Position numbers and translations under genes: made by a program. Below are positions 1 through 11,700 of a DNA stretch of 64,000 bases, piece by piece (position 1 is the first letter of the stretch; each line of letters opens with the position of its first letter). The stretch covers positions 62,001 to 126,000 of the forward strand of contig LLEY01000014.1 in the NCBI GenBank assembly GCA_001414485.1, written 5' to 3'. The stretch is from Calycina herbarum (lineage: Eukaryota > Ascomycota > Leotiomycetes > Helotiales > Pezizellaceae). The notes beneath the pieces were generated by a model that did no database searches, was not told the DNA's origin, and saw nothing but the letters and a program-made list of their open reading frames with translations.

Positions 1-544
1 GAGAAAGAGAAGTGTGAACGGACACAGAATGAAATATCGCCGGAAAGAAAGAAAAGGCTCAAAAGTCGCACATGCACAGTTAACTATACAAACAGACTGT
101 CTTCATTCCCACAGAACTCGCATCTACAAAGGTAAGAATATACCTCTTGATTTTCCATCAAGAGAAACGAAAGGCAACGATTCAAAAATATAGGAAAACA
201 AGACTCTTAAACACAGCACCCAAAAATCAACACCAGAAGAAGAAATGAGGAAAACCCCAACACATAAGATAGTATATATTTGAGGTCCAGATTAGGCCGC
301 GATGAAAATCCCAATGGGTAAGTACCTATTTTTCCCGCACCTAATCAACTCCACTCAAGTGCAAAAGAACAACCTTCCCAATTGTAGGAAATGCAAATCC
401 CGGGAATCCCCCAAACTCCATCGCAATGCAGCCAAAAAAGCAACGTTCCTCGCGAAGAACCTCCCTCCCCACCCCGATTATTCTTAAAACATCATCCCTT
501 CGACTCCTTGGAACAATTTACGTTATGTTCCCCGTAGAAGAACC
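1..544. other. Non-coding stretch at window start
   Basis: I see no supported gene. The stretch is purine-rich and A-rich on the plus strand and probably holds the 3' flank of the CTD-kinase gamma gene that lies downstream on the minus strand. A 61-codon open frame near 302-487 has no recognisable motif and is not called. Confidence 0.5.
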
Positions 545-1496
545 TCACTCCCCACCCCCATGAATCTTCAAAAACTCCTCCCTCCACTCCCTCCCACAAA
601 CCTTCCGCTCAACAGCCTCCTCCTCATAAAGCAAAAAGTCGTCCTCCCCAAGGTCACTCGTCTCCTCCCACATCTTCTGAAACTCCGCGTCCCCATCCCC
701 GGTACTCCCATTTATCGCCCAAATATTCTCTCGTAATCTCTTATGCCGTTCACGATCTTCTTCTATCCGTTGCTCCACCTGTTTCTTATCCAATTTTGGC
801 GCTTTGGAAACAGATGGTCGATGTGTAGTGCCGGTCATTTCTGTATCCCCAGAAGGAGAAATGGGAGAGGAGGGGTGGGTGTGGGTGTCGCGGGAGATGA
901 GGCATTCTTCGATTTCGGCGAGGGTTTGGGGGAGGAGAAAGGTTTTTTGGGAGAGGTGTTGGAGGACCTTAATTATTTTTCTATTAGCATAATTCCAACT
1001 CCCTGAGTATAGACGCCCGGGAATGGGGGAATGACCAACCATTCTCACGACCTTAACATTCGCAGCTCCAGAACCATCTTCCGGCGCAACAGCATCCACA
1101 ATCCTCAAGATATCTCGTTGCATCATACGGACGTAATCGTGATGGCCTTCTCGGGCAGCCATATCGCAGAGGTGCTCGATGAAGTACATTATGTTTGCGC
1201 GGTTGTTCATGGAATTCTGCTTTGTTTTTATCGATCATTAGCCACTGTATTCCTTTCCTTTCCCTCCTCTGCCCATTCCCATTCCCCTCCTTCCCCGACC
1301 CTCGAAACAAATTGTCTGCTCAGCAGGTGGGAGGGAAACTCACACGTTCCAACTGCTCCAGAATACAATTATGCAAATCCTCATCCATATCCCGAAACTT
1401 CAAGGCATACTGCGCCGCCTTATTCGCACTCGTAACAGAGGCATTTAAATGCTGCAAATGCTGCGTAAACCGGATGCGCACCTCGAAGGGATCCAT
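545..1496 (-). CDS. CTK3: CTD kinase subunit gamma (Ctk3-like)
   Basis: Predicted third subunit of the CTDK-I complex, which phosphorylates the RNA polymerase II C-terminal domain in the nucleus. Two exons on the minus strand, 1344-1496 and 545-1216, joined by a 127-nt intron with GTGAGT donor and GCAG acceptor. The join keeps frame and gives LEQLERNSMNNRANIMYFIEH, cut here as LEQLER/NSMNNR. The product is about 274 aa. The N-terminal half (MDPFEVRIRFTQHL onward) is the helical CTD-interacting (CID) type domain of this family; the C-terminal part is charged (KKQVEQRIEEDRERHKRLRE), probably a coiled coil. I chose the MDPFEV start because the family begins there; an in-frame ATG at 1652 would add 52 poorly conserved residues. 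It is divergent from the P5C reductase gene, with about 330 bp between start codons. Family assignment is from sequence recognition. Confidence 0.85.
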
Positions 1497-1824
1497 ATTT
1501 CTCTCTCGTGTCGTCTTCCCGTACTTGTTGCTATTTCGTGTATTTGCTACCGTCGCAGTGTTGTCTTCATTTTTGTGGTTGATGGAGGGCGATGAGGCTG
1601 ATGATCCATACGGAGGCGGGATTCTCAAGATGTTTTTGTGGGGGAGTGACATGGTTCCTGGATTTTGACGTGTTAGAGGGGTTAAACTAGTTTGGGTAGT
1701 GAATTCACCTTTAGTTTCTTATCGGCCGCAATCGGTTCTGCCCCTCCTCTAAGTCGTCACCTTCTCAATTGAAACTTCAACTTGTTCGTCGCAAAGAATT
1801 AGAACTCGAAAATCAATTCTCGAG
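1497..1824. promoter_or_regulatory. Shared divergent promoter, CTK3 / P5C reductase
   Basis: These 328 bp separate the two divergent start codons. The half nearest P5C reductase is C/T-rich on the plus strand (for example cccctcctctaag), as is common upstream of fungal housekeeping genes. I see no clear TATA box. The alternative upstream start of CTK3 at 1652 lies inside this interval. Confidence 0.4.
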
Positions 1825-2922
1825 ATGGCTTCAAATGGATCCGTACAGTCAGAAATGACATTAACTGTTTTAGGATGTGGTAAGTTCCTGTCCTTTCGTT
1901 GTGCGCTTCAAAAAACAAAAGTGGTCTCGAGGAGTCAGAAATACAGGAAGCTCCCAAGATAGAAAAAAGCTAATCACCCAACCCCTCTAGGGACGATGGG
2001 AATAGCAATCCTCTCTGGAATCCTCTCCTCACTCCACGACCTCTCCCTCCCCAAATCGCCCTTCCTCCCTCCCACATCCGGCTCCTCAACCCCCGCAGAA
2101 GAAGTCCCCGAACGTCTCCCCTCCAAATTCATGGCCTGTGTCCGTCGCCCTGAATCAGCGCGAAGAATCAAGAAGGAATTAGCAGAGCACATCAAATCCG
2201 TCAAGATAGTCCAGAATGACACCGTCGCAGCATGTCAGGAAGCAGATGTCATTTTGCTGGGTTGCAAACCATACATGGTTGAGGACATCCTCAAAGAAGC
2301 CGGTATGGTCGAAGCTCTTAAGGGGAAACTTCTCATCAGCATCTGTGCCGGTCTCCAATCAGATCAGATATACTCCTACCTCTACTCCTCCACCCCCACC
2401 GACCCCGAAAAAGAGGGATTGTGTAGAGTAGTCCGCGCAATGCCCAACACCGCCTCCGCAATAAAAGAATCCATGACCGTAATCGCAACCTCCACACCAC
2501 CCCTCCCACCCCACGTCTCCAGTCTAGTAACCTGGATATTCAAACGTATAGGCGACGTCGTCCATCTACCGGCTAGCAATATGGATGCCAGTACCGCCCT
2601 TTGCGGCAGTGGACCTGCATTTTTCGCCCTGATGTTGGAGGCTACCATCGATGGAGCCGTGGCCATGGGGTTGCCCCGGGCAGAAGCACAGCGTATGGCA
2701 GCGCAGACTATGAGGGGAGCTGCGGGTTTAGTCTTAGCTGGGGAACATCCTGCGTTATTGAGGGATAAAGTAAGTACGCCTGGTGGATGTACAATTGGGG
2801 GGCTTTTAGTCCTGGAGGAGGGGAGGGTGAGGGGCACCGTTGCAAGGGCTGTGAGAGAAGCTACCGTCGTTGCGTCACAACTTGGGAAGGGAGTTCAGGG
2901 TGTTAATGGGACGAGGTTTTAA
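1825..2922 (+). CDS. PRO3: Pyrroline-5-carboxylate reductase
   Basis: Catalyses the last step of proline synthesis, NAD(P)H-dependent reduction of pyrroline-5-carboxylate, in the cytosol. Two exons: 1825-1879 encodes MASNGSVQSEMTLTVLGC, and 1991-2922 continues GTMGIAILSG. The 111-nt intron has GTAAGT donor and TCTAG acceptor. Joining them rebuilds the N-terminal Rossmann glycine motif (VLGCGTMG), which proves the short first exon. Later landmarks are AMPNTASAIKESMT and the family signature LCGSGPAFFALMLEA near residue 215, then the dimerisation helix region. The product is about 328 aa, longer than the roughly 270-290 aa usual in the family because of a loop after the glycine motif rich in Ser and Pro. 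No frame damage. The gene symbol follows the yeast name. Confidence 0.93.
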
Positions 2923-3397
2923 AGAAAAGTTTAGAGGTCTTTTTCACAATGTAGAAAAAAGTTTTTGCTGCTTACTACAAGTACCTGGGAGATGGATTTA
3001 CTTGGTGGCATCAACTGCATCACAGTACTTCTACTATTTTGAAGTGCTGCCTTTGCAAAGAGTCAAAATACTTGGTAGAATAGCCACAGCTGGCCGATAA
3101 AATAATTCGAAGAAATCAAAGTAATTACCCTCGACAATCTCGAAGAATTGAACACGTTGTGACAAACGATCTGGGCCAATGTTTGAAATTGTTCCAAGTA
3201 TCTGGGTTAATGAACGGATGAGAGTTGGGAAGGCAGGTGCGAGTCTCTAGCAGTTACTGCCGCTTTTATTGCTTCTATTGCTTTTATTGTCTACAAAGCC
3301 ATTACCTGACTACATGAATTGCATGGCTTCCACCCTACACATCATTACAACATCCCATCTATTATCCTCACCGTCCTCTCGAACATTGATTGTTACC
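2923..3397. other. Intergenic, no gene seen
   Basis: About 475 bp between P5C reductase and the TPR-SET locus. It contains weak open frames only. Upstream in-frame ATG codons at about 3314 and 3323 could be alternative starts for the TPR-SET gene, so its 5' end is uncertain. Confidence 0.4.
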
Positions 3398-5719
3398 ATG
3401 GCACGCCCTCTTGCACCTACCAATTCGATGATCCACCGTTTCCGCATAGCAAGAGATGCTTTCCGGACCGACAAGACCATGACTGAAGAGGGATTGCAAG
3501 GGACGGGGGATTGGCCCACAGTTCTTCCCTCGCTTGCCCAATGCATGTATGACTTCAGTATGGCAGCTTTGCGCATCACAAGAGAGTCTCTGGAATACCC
3601 TTCCACCAGTGATCCCTATCCGCCTTCCGTGGCCTCCCTAAAGAACCTCAAGCCAACCATGCTAAAGGATTTAAAGCTTGAAACACACCATCGAGGCCAT
3701 TGCCTACTTATTCGATTTGTTTGTCAAGCAATCCTGTGGGGGGGAGTTAGGAATGTTGCCGAGGACGAAAATGGGAATGGGGTCCAATTTTCTCTACACA
3801 GTTATATGGTCGGCGGAGTTCAAAACGTGCTCAAGACAGGAAGCGTTATCATTCTCAAAGAGCCATACTTCAAAATTGGAACGAACGGACAATATGAGAT
3901 CAGGGTTGACCACTGCACAGACATTGTTTGGCTATCCGACGACGATTCTAGGATCCCAGAAAAGTGGAAAAGGCCCGGTCTGGATGATCCAAACAGCGCC
4001 GTTGAACGAGGAACCGATTTGCGGAAGAAAGGCGACCTTTTGCAAGCAATCGCAACGTTCGTTTGGCCACACATTGCCTTGGTTTTGGATTCTCTGATAC
4101 TTTTACTAGCTTTTCCAGCGGTTTCCGATCGCGTCCAAATCCAGCGCAGACAAGAACATTGTTCATGTGCAGAGCTTCGGCGAATATGCTATTTGGAACG
4201 TTTGATGCCGCCTTGTGCGATGCTACCCTCATCTTCAACCCAAGGGAGAGACTCGAAAGAGAACTATACTTTGGCGCATTGGCACTTTACTCTTTAAGAA
4301 GATTCGAAGAAGCACTCGAACTTTTGGAAATTCTTGTTGAGAAGTATCCTTGCCATCACGGGGCCCACCACCACCAGCAGAACCTCAAACAAACTCGTCT
4401 CCGAATTTCGGAACAGGATAATGGGGTATACGATTTCAACGCCATGTATGAATTAACAAAGACAGATTTACCGCTGAATGATTGCGGAAATTTCACGGGG
4501 CCAGTTGAAATACGAGAATCAAAAGGTCGCGGCAGAGGATTATTCACGACGAGACCAGTGAAAGTCGGCGATCTGCTGCTCTGCGAAAAAGCCTTTTGTT
4601 ACTGCCGGGCTCAACTGCGAGGAAAGATGGCAAAGGCTGCTTCTCAGTCCTTGTCAGTCTCCGCTAAGCTCGTGGATATACCGCAAGAATTACTCACTAC
4701 CCGAACCCAAGCAACGCTAGTTTATCAGGTCGTCAGCGGACTGGTTCTCAATCCTTCACTTCAACCGTCTCTTGAAGATCTGGTCCATGGCGAGTACGAT
4801 GGCGTGAAGGAAATTTCAGTTGATGGTGCTCCCGTGATTGACACGTAAGTTCTCAAGTACAATACTTCTCTTCCCAGAACATTTCCTAACTCCTTGCAGT
4901 TTCCTCATAGCAGACACAATTCAGCGCAATTGTTTTGAGTGCCCGCTGACCTCAAGAGGGACCATTGGAGATGCAGAGTTAAGCCGGATCAGCGAATATA
5001 AGATGGATAGACAGCTTGCAATTGGTGGGGATCGACGATCTGGCTTCTGGATTCTAACATCCTACATCAATCATTCTTGCGATCCAAATTGTACCCGTAC
5101 ATTCATCGGAGACATGCAAATCGTGAGAGCAGCGCGAAATATACCAGCCGATGTAGAGCTAACAGTTTCTTACGTTATTCCCGACGACTTCGCAAAGATG
5201 GCTAATGTTGGCGCTTGGGGTTTCCACTGCTATTGTTCCATCTGCGTTGCTGACCACGCAACTTCTTATGAGGTGAAGGCTCAGAGAATCAAGTTGCGGG
5301 AAACCTTTTTCTCCTAAAAGACCACTGTCGAAAGAAAAAAAATGATTCTAGAGCAATTTCGAAGCACGTACGCACAACCACCTTCCGAAGTCCCAAGGCT
5401 TCAAATGTTTCCCATGCACCAGTCGATCATAGAGGAAGTCAGATTTAGCGCTCCGGAAGGATTAATCAACCAATTGCTCGCCGCTCTAGAAAGTCTAGGT
5501 TTTCACATCGAACTTGAAGGCACTCAAAAATTTTTATCTCCAAATCCAAGAATTACTGTGCGGAGATGGTGCTTCCCTCATCGGGGAGTTACGTTGGTCT
5601 GGATAATGCTTCGGAACGTGTACAAGGCACAAGGGCGGAATGCACTTTCTGAGCAGGTACATGAGTTTGCTAGGATATCGTATATTTTGCTGGTAGGGGA
5701 GGATGCAACGCTCGCTTAA
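3398..5719 (+). pseudogene. TPR and SET domain protein, disrupted
   Basis: Resembles fungal TPR-SET proteins (SMYD-like lysine methyltransferase candidates). Parts recognised in order: an N-terminal region (LKPTMLKDLKLETHHRG, ILKEPYFKIG), a TPR stretch (AVERGTDLRKKGDLLQAI, then FDAALCDAT, ALYSLRRFEEALELLE), SET N-half (GRGRGLFTTRPVKVGDLLL), SET core (YINHSCDPNCTR) and a post-SET cysteine motif (HCYCSIC). A clean intron lies at 4845-4899 (GTAAGT to TTGCAG) and restores VIDTFLIADTIQ. Two lesions break it: near 4055-4062 the TPR reading jumps from one frame to the next with no room for an intron, and a TAA at about 5315-5317 stops the frame, although homology-like sequence continues in the same frame from 5342 to 5719. 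The A-run just before 5342 is a possible alternative indel site. It could be a real pseudogene or an assembly error. Confidence 0.7.
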
Positions 5720-6988
5720 ATGTGTAGGAAACACTTGGGATGGACATGGCCAATAGCGATACAGGTCACATTTGTATTAGTCCATTGTAGATGATTAGCG
5801 ATAGCCGGTTGTATTTAAACTCTTAATACCGCATGTCTTTCGCCTTTCTATTCTTGATAGAATCTGGTAAGAAGCTATTTAGATGCTCGAGGTTTGCTTC
5901 AAGAACAGATCTTCCCCTGTTGCTTCAGATATTATAAAACAATTACTGTTATTTTTTTTTAGAAGGTCTCACAGACTTAGAAAGTGTATTTCTTAATTAT
6001 CCTTATACTTCTCGCACAGCATTTCTAGTTATCCTAGAACGTTTCACGTAATTTTGTTGAGATGGGAGGTGTTCTCGGATAAAAGCTTGTTTCTCTTGCA
6101 ATTAAAATAGAGGGTATTGTTTTATAAAAATGTGATAAACAGTATCGGTAGACAGGACTTAGGAAGGTAGGATACTTTCTCACTCGCCTCAAAGAGTACG
6201 AAATGAAGCGAGGCTACTTGCACGGGTGACGAGACAAATGATGGTCCGTGCTTCCACTGCTACATCTTCTTCAAAATGGTATATCTATTTAACTAGACTA
6301 CTTATATCAAGATAATAGGTACAAATATTATTCTATAGGTAAGCATCTACAATTTGCACTTTTCAGTTCTGTTATTGGACCACTCCCTCTTAGTTAACAT
6401 AAGATCTAAAACAATATGTTAATATCCATCTATAAGCACAAGCATAATCTGTGCCATCACCAGTGCAGGTGTCCTCGAAGGAGGTGGGGAGACTAGAAAT
6501 AGTTAGAGTCCACGTGAACAGACGAGGTGGAATTCTCTTTTTTTTTACTTTTCAAAATGATAGATGAGGAGATAGATAGAGTTAGAGTATATAACGTGAA
6601 AAGGTAATTATTAGTATAATTTATACTAGAGTTCTAATTTTTTTTTATTAAAGATAATTTTATCTATATAGGTTATTTAAATAAGAATTAAGCAAGAATC
6701 TAACCTCTTACTTATAAACCAATTATTCGAGAACTTTAATGGAAAGTTAGATTAAATAAGCTTCTTATATATATAGAGATAATTATCTTATATTTTTTTA
6801 ATTCTATTTCTCTAGAAAAATAAGAATTAAGTTATCTTCTTACTAGAATTAATAAGAATTAATAAAAAAAAGGACTCAGCTATCTCAAAAACAGCAAAAG
6901 CTATTTATATTCTCACAATCATCTCAATCATCCAAGTCTTCTTCATTTCTAACCACCAAATCTCGGTTCCGATTTCAAAATTTTCAAA
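5720..6988. other. AT-rich intergenic region
   Basis: About 1.27 kb without a recognisable gene. From about 6500 to 6880 it becomes strongly AT-rich with many ATA/TAT and TAG runs (for example aaggtaattattagtataat), which looks like an old mutated repeat, but no open frame, terminal repeat or target duplication can be made out. Confidence 0.45.
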
Positions 6989-7898
6989 ATGGACTCCCAA
7001 GCATCTTTCCCTAAGTTAGAGCACGAAGCAAACATACACCTCGATCTCGCCCCCGGCCTACCTAGCAATTCAGCCCCCCAAGGCACAACACTCTGGATCC
7101 CCATAACAGGCGACGCCATAACCTCACCACCAACCAACACTTCAAAATTCAACCCCACAGTTCTCCCCGGCGGAGGCGACTACCCAGCCCTTAGGGCTCC
7201 CAAAAGAACTTGAGACAGTGAGAATTCACGAAACAAGGAGTATTTGAATTGAATTCAAGGCTCGATTTATTTTCGTAAAAACTATTTGAATTGAAACCGA
7301 AATATATATGAATTTTATGACTTTTTATATATTTCATATATTTTAGGCCAGCTAATAGTTAGGGTTGGTTTTAGGGGGTAAATGAGAACTTACTGGTTTA
7401 GGCTTACACGTGCCTCGGATAATTATTAATCCGGGCTAAACTATTTTATATGAATCTCACGAAACGTTTCATGAAGTTACACTAATTATACTATATGAAA
7501 TGAATTATCTAATAAATATAAGAAACGAATGGTGAATTCAAGGATGGATTTCATATAATTTATTTAGTAGGCCTACTGGCAACCCTTCACGCTTCAGAAG
7601 GAATTCTCTCGCTAGATGTCAACCTCATAGCTATTGAGGGAGAAAACAAAATATTTTTTCCGCTTCAAAAACTCTGGGTTTATTTCGCTGGATAAAGAGG
7701 TTAGCGCGTTGTTACTTAAGGGGAAGGGGAAGAGTACGGAGTTTGGGGAGAAGGGTGTCAGGGAGACTATTAGTTGTAATACTGGGAGTAGAGAGTTTGA
7801 ATTTTGCGAGCATGGTTGCGCAGGGAAGGTTATTGGAAAGGGATGGGGGGTTGGGGGTTATTGAGTGTAAAGTTTTTAGATTTGTTGCTCAAGTTTGA
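6989..7898 (+). pseudogene. DUF3237-like protein, interrupted
   Basis: The first 68 codons (LEHEANIHLDLAP, LWIPITGDAI, VLPGGGDYPAL) match the start of DUF3237/UPF0311 family proteins, whose function is not established. The frame is lost at about 7190. Family-like sequence resumes at about 7583 (LHASEGILSLDVN), then in another frame NSGFISLDKE and STEFGEKGVRETISC to about 7795, and finally in a third frame MVAQGRLLERDGG and VIECKVF up to a stop at 7896-7898. So the gene is cut by a roughly 390-bp AT-rich insertion and also carries at least two frameshifts. The family name is from motif recognition; the disruption is directly visible. Confidence 0.6.
7193..7582. mobile_element. AT-rich insertion inside the DUF3237-like gene
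   Basis: Sequence that interrupts the conserved protein between GGGDYPAL and LHASEG. It is flanked by the pentamer CCCTT on both sides (7188-7192 and 7583-7587), a candidate target-site duplication. Inside are a near-direct repeat (GAATTCAAGGctcGATTTAT at 7251 and GAATTCAAGGatgGATTTCAT at 7534) and a hairpin-forming stretch around CGGATaattattaATCCG. No open frame and no clear terminal inverted repeats, so the element class is unknown; a five-base match can also be chance. Confidence 0.4.
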
Positions 7899-8067
7899 GG
7901 GGGTTATATGGGTTTCATGGATGCTTAGAAGTTATGGTGTCAGATCAACTTGTTTCTTAATTGGACTCAGCGGTATAATGAACCATCTCGCTACAGAACC
8001 TGATGCTTTATCCCCCCTCCTTTTTTTCCCTCGTCGTTTAATGCAACTGGCGTTCCTGACGAGTTGT

Positions 8068-8509
8068 TTAATGAACTTGAACCCCACAGAATCTCACGTT
8101 CAAAAAATCCTCTTTCTTCGCCCCTCTCTCGAAAAAAGTAAGAGCGGCCAAAGCGAAAGCGTCTACTCCAGTCTTCATCGTCGGTTGAATACATGGTGCG
8201 AACTTCGGGGAATGAATTATCGGAATCTCATGCAGCCTACCCGCCTTCTCCTCGAATAAAACTCGGTTCAATCATTCCATATATGTAAAACACATACGGG
8301 GCACCACAACTCCTCGCTAAAACAGAGAAATCCTCACTAGCTCCAAATGGATCAAGTCCAATAAGATTGTTACCGAAATACTGCCCAAGTGAAGTTTTCA
8401 AGATTTCGGCACTCGCTTCATCATTGATTGTCGCGGGTGCGTGTGCAGTCGTTTCAATCAAAGGCTCACGCAATTCCGAGGAACCTGAAGATGAACATTT
8501 TGCGTATTT
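8068..8509 (-). pseudogene. M20-family amidohydrolase, C-terminal remnant
   Basis: Read on the minus strand, 8509 to about 8250 gives TTAHAPATINDEAS and GASEDFSVLA followed by GAPYVFYIYG, the C-terminal catalytic-domain pattern of M20 peptidases and amidohydrolases (hippurate or indole-acetyl-amino-acid hydrolase type). The match then shifts frame and continues as IPIIHSPKFAPCIQPTMKTG and ALAALTFF to about 8130. The N-terminal two thirds, including the first metal ligands, are missing. This is a truncated and frameshifted fragment; a functional product is not expected. Its neighbour on the left is the broken DUF3237-like gene, and midasin begins on the right. Confidence 0.6.
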
Positions 8510-8726
8510 TGACGGCTTTCAAAATTCAAGAGACTAGATACCGGTTTTTCTCAAGGTAACAAAAAGATGAAGCTCATTTACACAGACATTTCACAAGCGT
8601 GTAAAACATTGAATTCGACTTTTCCATTCTAAACTCCTAGTAAATGCCAACTAAAGACTACAAAACGATCCCTCCCAAACTCCCATAAACATCCCACACG
8701 CAAAATCAAAAGAAAAACTGAACCAT

Positions 8727-11700
8727 CTAACTACCACTATCCACAACCTCAGCAAACCACTGCCTCAAAAGCGTCGCCAAAACCCCCGGCAACTCCTTAA
8801 CATCACTAACAACAAGGTAATACTGAAACGGAAAAGTATCAAGATACCGCTCAATCTTCACCCCACTAACCCCCGTATTCTCATCCTTCACAAACTTCGC
8901 CTCCTTCAAATCCATCACCGACTCCCCCTTCTTCTTATTCCTCACATCATCAACGATAACGAAAACCATCATGATTCGCTCTTCCAAAGCCTCACGAAGA
9001 AGACGACGGATAGCATCATGTTCTGAGGAATCGCACACCCCATCCGAGATAATAAGTTCCATTTGCCATAGATCAGCAGCGCCACTGCTTTTCTCGCGCG
9101 CAGCACGGAAGAGATCGATGCTTTCGCGCACAAGACGCGTAACATCAGTTCTACTCTGTTCAAAGCCGAAATTCTGGAAGATTTTAGGCCCAGCGTCTGA
9201 ACTAAACGGCGTATCGAAATCATGAGCAACCTTGACTTGGTCACCGAATCCAACAACACAAATTTCTCCTACTTCAAGCATACTCAAACTCTTTGAGACC
9301 ATGACGAGAGTTTCGAATGCAAGGGAACCGCTTCCACTTTCGCCCATGCTTTTGCTGTCGTCGACTGCGAGCATGATTTGGTAGCTGCGCTTGGAGGGGA
9401 CGCTGCGACGCATCCAGATTTTGTCGCGCTTGTATTGGGAGGCGATGTAGGGGATGATTCGTTTGATGTTGAGACGTTTGCCGGTTCGGAAATCACCTCG
9501 CATCTTGGTGGCGAGCGTTGGGGCGAGGATGAGACGGAGTTGTTCGGTGAGGGAGAGTGATAGGTCGCGAGTAACTGATTCAAAGTGTGTCCATTGTTCA
9601 CGAGCATCTGCGGCAGAACGAAGTTCAAGTGCTGATTCTTCATTGAGATGGGTGCTTTCGAGTTGATCATCCACTCGCTCGATGACTTCATCAAATTCCT
9701 CTTGAAGTTGTTTACTTGCGTCGTTCTCATCTTCATCCCAATCTTCCTTGGCTTGTTTGATCTGGGCACCAACTCGTCCTTCGTATGCATTGGAGGTGTC
9801 TTGTTCCTTTGGACTTGAAAGTTCGTCAAGATCCATAGCATTATCGACATCAATATCATCCTTCTCTACCTCGTCTGGTTGGAACTCTTCTGGCTTTTCT
9901 TGGGTTTCGGTATCGACAGCCATAGTTTCATCCAATGCCCGAGCTTGTTCTTCGGTGGCAGTTCCCAAGGCTTGCGTATCTGCTTGGGCATCCTCGTCTT
10001 GGAGATGCTGGAATTCTGAAGCTTCTGGGTTAACGTCCATATTTTGATCCTGGTCTTGTTCTTTCTGTTCAGCAGGCTCTCGGATCTTGGTTTGTTGACG
10101 ATGCCATTTTTCAAGTGCCTCGCCGAGTTTCTTGAATGGTTGAGCGTTTGTAGTATCTTGAGTCTCGTCTCGCGAGTCCTGTGGAGCTTCGCCATTTGCT
10201 TGTCTGCCTTGTTCGCCGTCCTCAGCTGCGGAGTCCTTCTGCTCTGAAGAATCTCCACCTTTGCCCCCATCGTCTCGTTGTGCTTTGCTCGCAGATTCTG
10301 TCTTGTCATCCGGAGAGTTCTCATCTTGGTCCTCGCCTGTTCCTTGAACGTCGCTAGGGACTGCATTATCAACATCCGCATTGGCTTCGTCATTTTGGTC
10401 GCGTAGAAGGCCCTCTTGCTCTTCCGGTGATTGCTCAGGCTCTTCGTCGCCGTTTTTCTCTCCCGCCTCCTCTGTTAGGTCGCCCCCTTCTTCTTTCTCT
10501 TCGTCCAAATCAACAATATCCATATCATCACCAATATTTTGGTCTTCTTGAGCATCGGCATTCTCGGCCCCATCTTCTGACTTTCCGTCGTTGGCAACTT
10601 CATCCTCCTTTCCGTCTTGCTCGACATCTGACAAATCATCCATGCCATCATCACTTCCATCAATACTCTTCTCATCCTCGTCTCCATCTAATTCCATATC
10701 GTCTGGGAGATCTAGAGCTTCGCCCTCTTGGGCGTGGGGATCGTGTTTCTCCGCATCATCTTGCTTAACTTCCTCCCCTTGCTCAGCACCCTCAGCTTCC
10801 TCTTCATCGCCACTCTCCCTCTCATCACCTTCCTTAGCCTGCTTATCGTTCTCCTGCGCAGCAACTTGCTCATCTTTATTCGACTTCCCCTTCGAATCAT
10901 CACCCTCCTGATCCTTTTCAGCTTCCTCCCCATCACCATCCCACATCTTCTCATCAACAGCAGTAGGATCCAAATCATCTACATCCCCCGCCTCCTCATC
11001 CATCTCATCACCACTCTCACTCTCGCCATCCGAACCACCATCATCAGAACCCTTCTCCTCTGCATCACCCATTTCTCCTTCCATTTCTCCATCTGCCATG
11101 TCAACAGCATCCTGCTCATCTTCCATGTCACCTTTCTCGCCCGTATTCGGCTCTTGTGCAAGTTCATCCAAGTTCTCATCGTCTTGAATATCTTTGCTGA
11201 TATCCTCGGCTCCTTCACCATCGCCGAGTCCAGTTCCTCCTTCGAGCTTCTCGGTTTGTCCGTCTTGGGCGTCGGATTTCTCGGATGGAGTACAGAATCC
11301 TTGCGTCGCAATCTGTATAAAGGTCTTGGCAAGAATGTACGATGCCTTGGCAGTAGCGCGATGAAGTTGTGAGTACCGCTTAACAGCTTGCTGTAGAGTG
11401 GCGAAATATTGTTGAAGGATGGGTAACGCGACTGCAAAGATAGCACTAGCAGTCTTACTAGTAGCCAAATCCGAAAGGTCAATTGCTCGAAGAATTTCAA
11501 AAGCTTGCTCAATTTGGGCGATGATGTGGTCACTATGTAAAGATTTGATGCTTGAAACCAGTGCTGAGTCGTGCTTTACAAACCACCCAGGTTCATCGGA
11601 TGACTCTGGGAGGTCCTTGATGGCTTTTTTGTGCTTCTCAACGGCAACAAGAACAGCATCACAAACGACAGACAATTTCTGGTTGAGATCTCTGACAGTC

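Noticed and set aside
302..487. Small 61-codon protein gene
   Set aside because: No motif, no homologous feel, and random frames of this length are common here.
7193..7582. The break in the DUF3237-like gene as an intron
   Set aside because: No GT donor follows the last conserved codon, and later frameshifts exist anyway; an insertion fits better.
9284..11533. Long open frames on both strands opposite the midasin acidic region, up to about 210 codons
   Set aside because: They arise because GAN codons for Asp and Glu give open antisense and shifted frames; none has a motif, and midasin explains the sequence fully.
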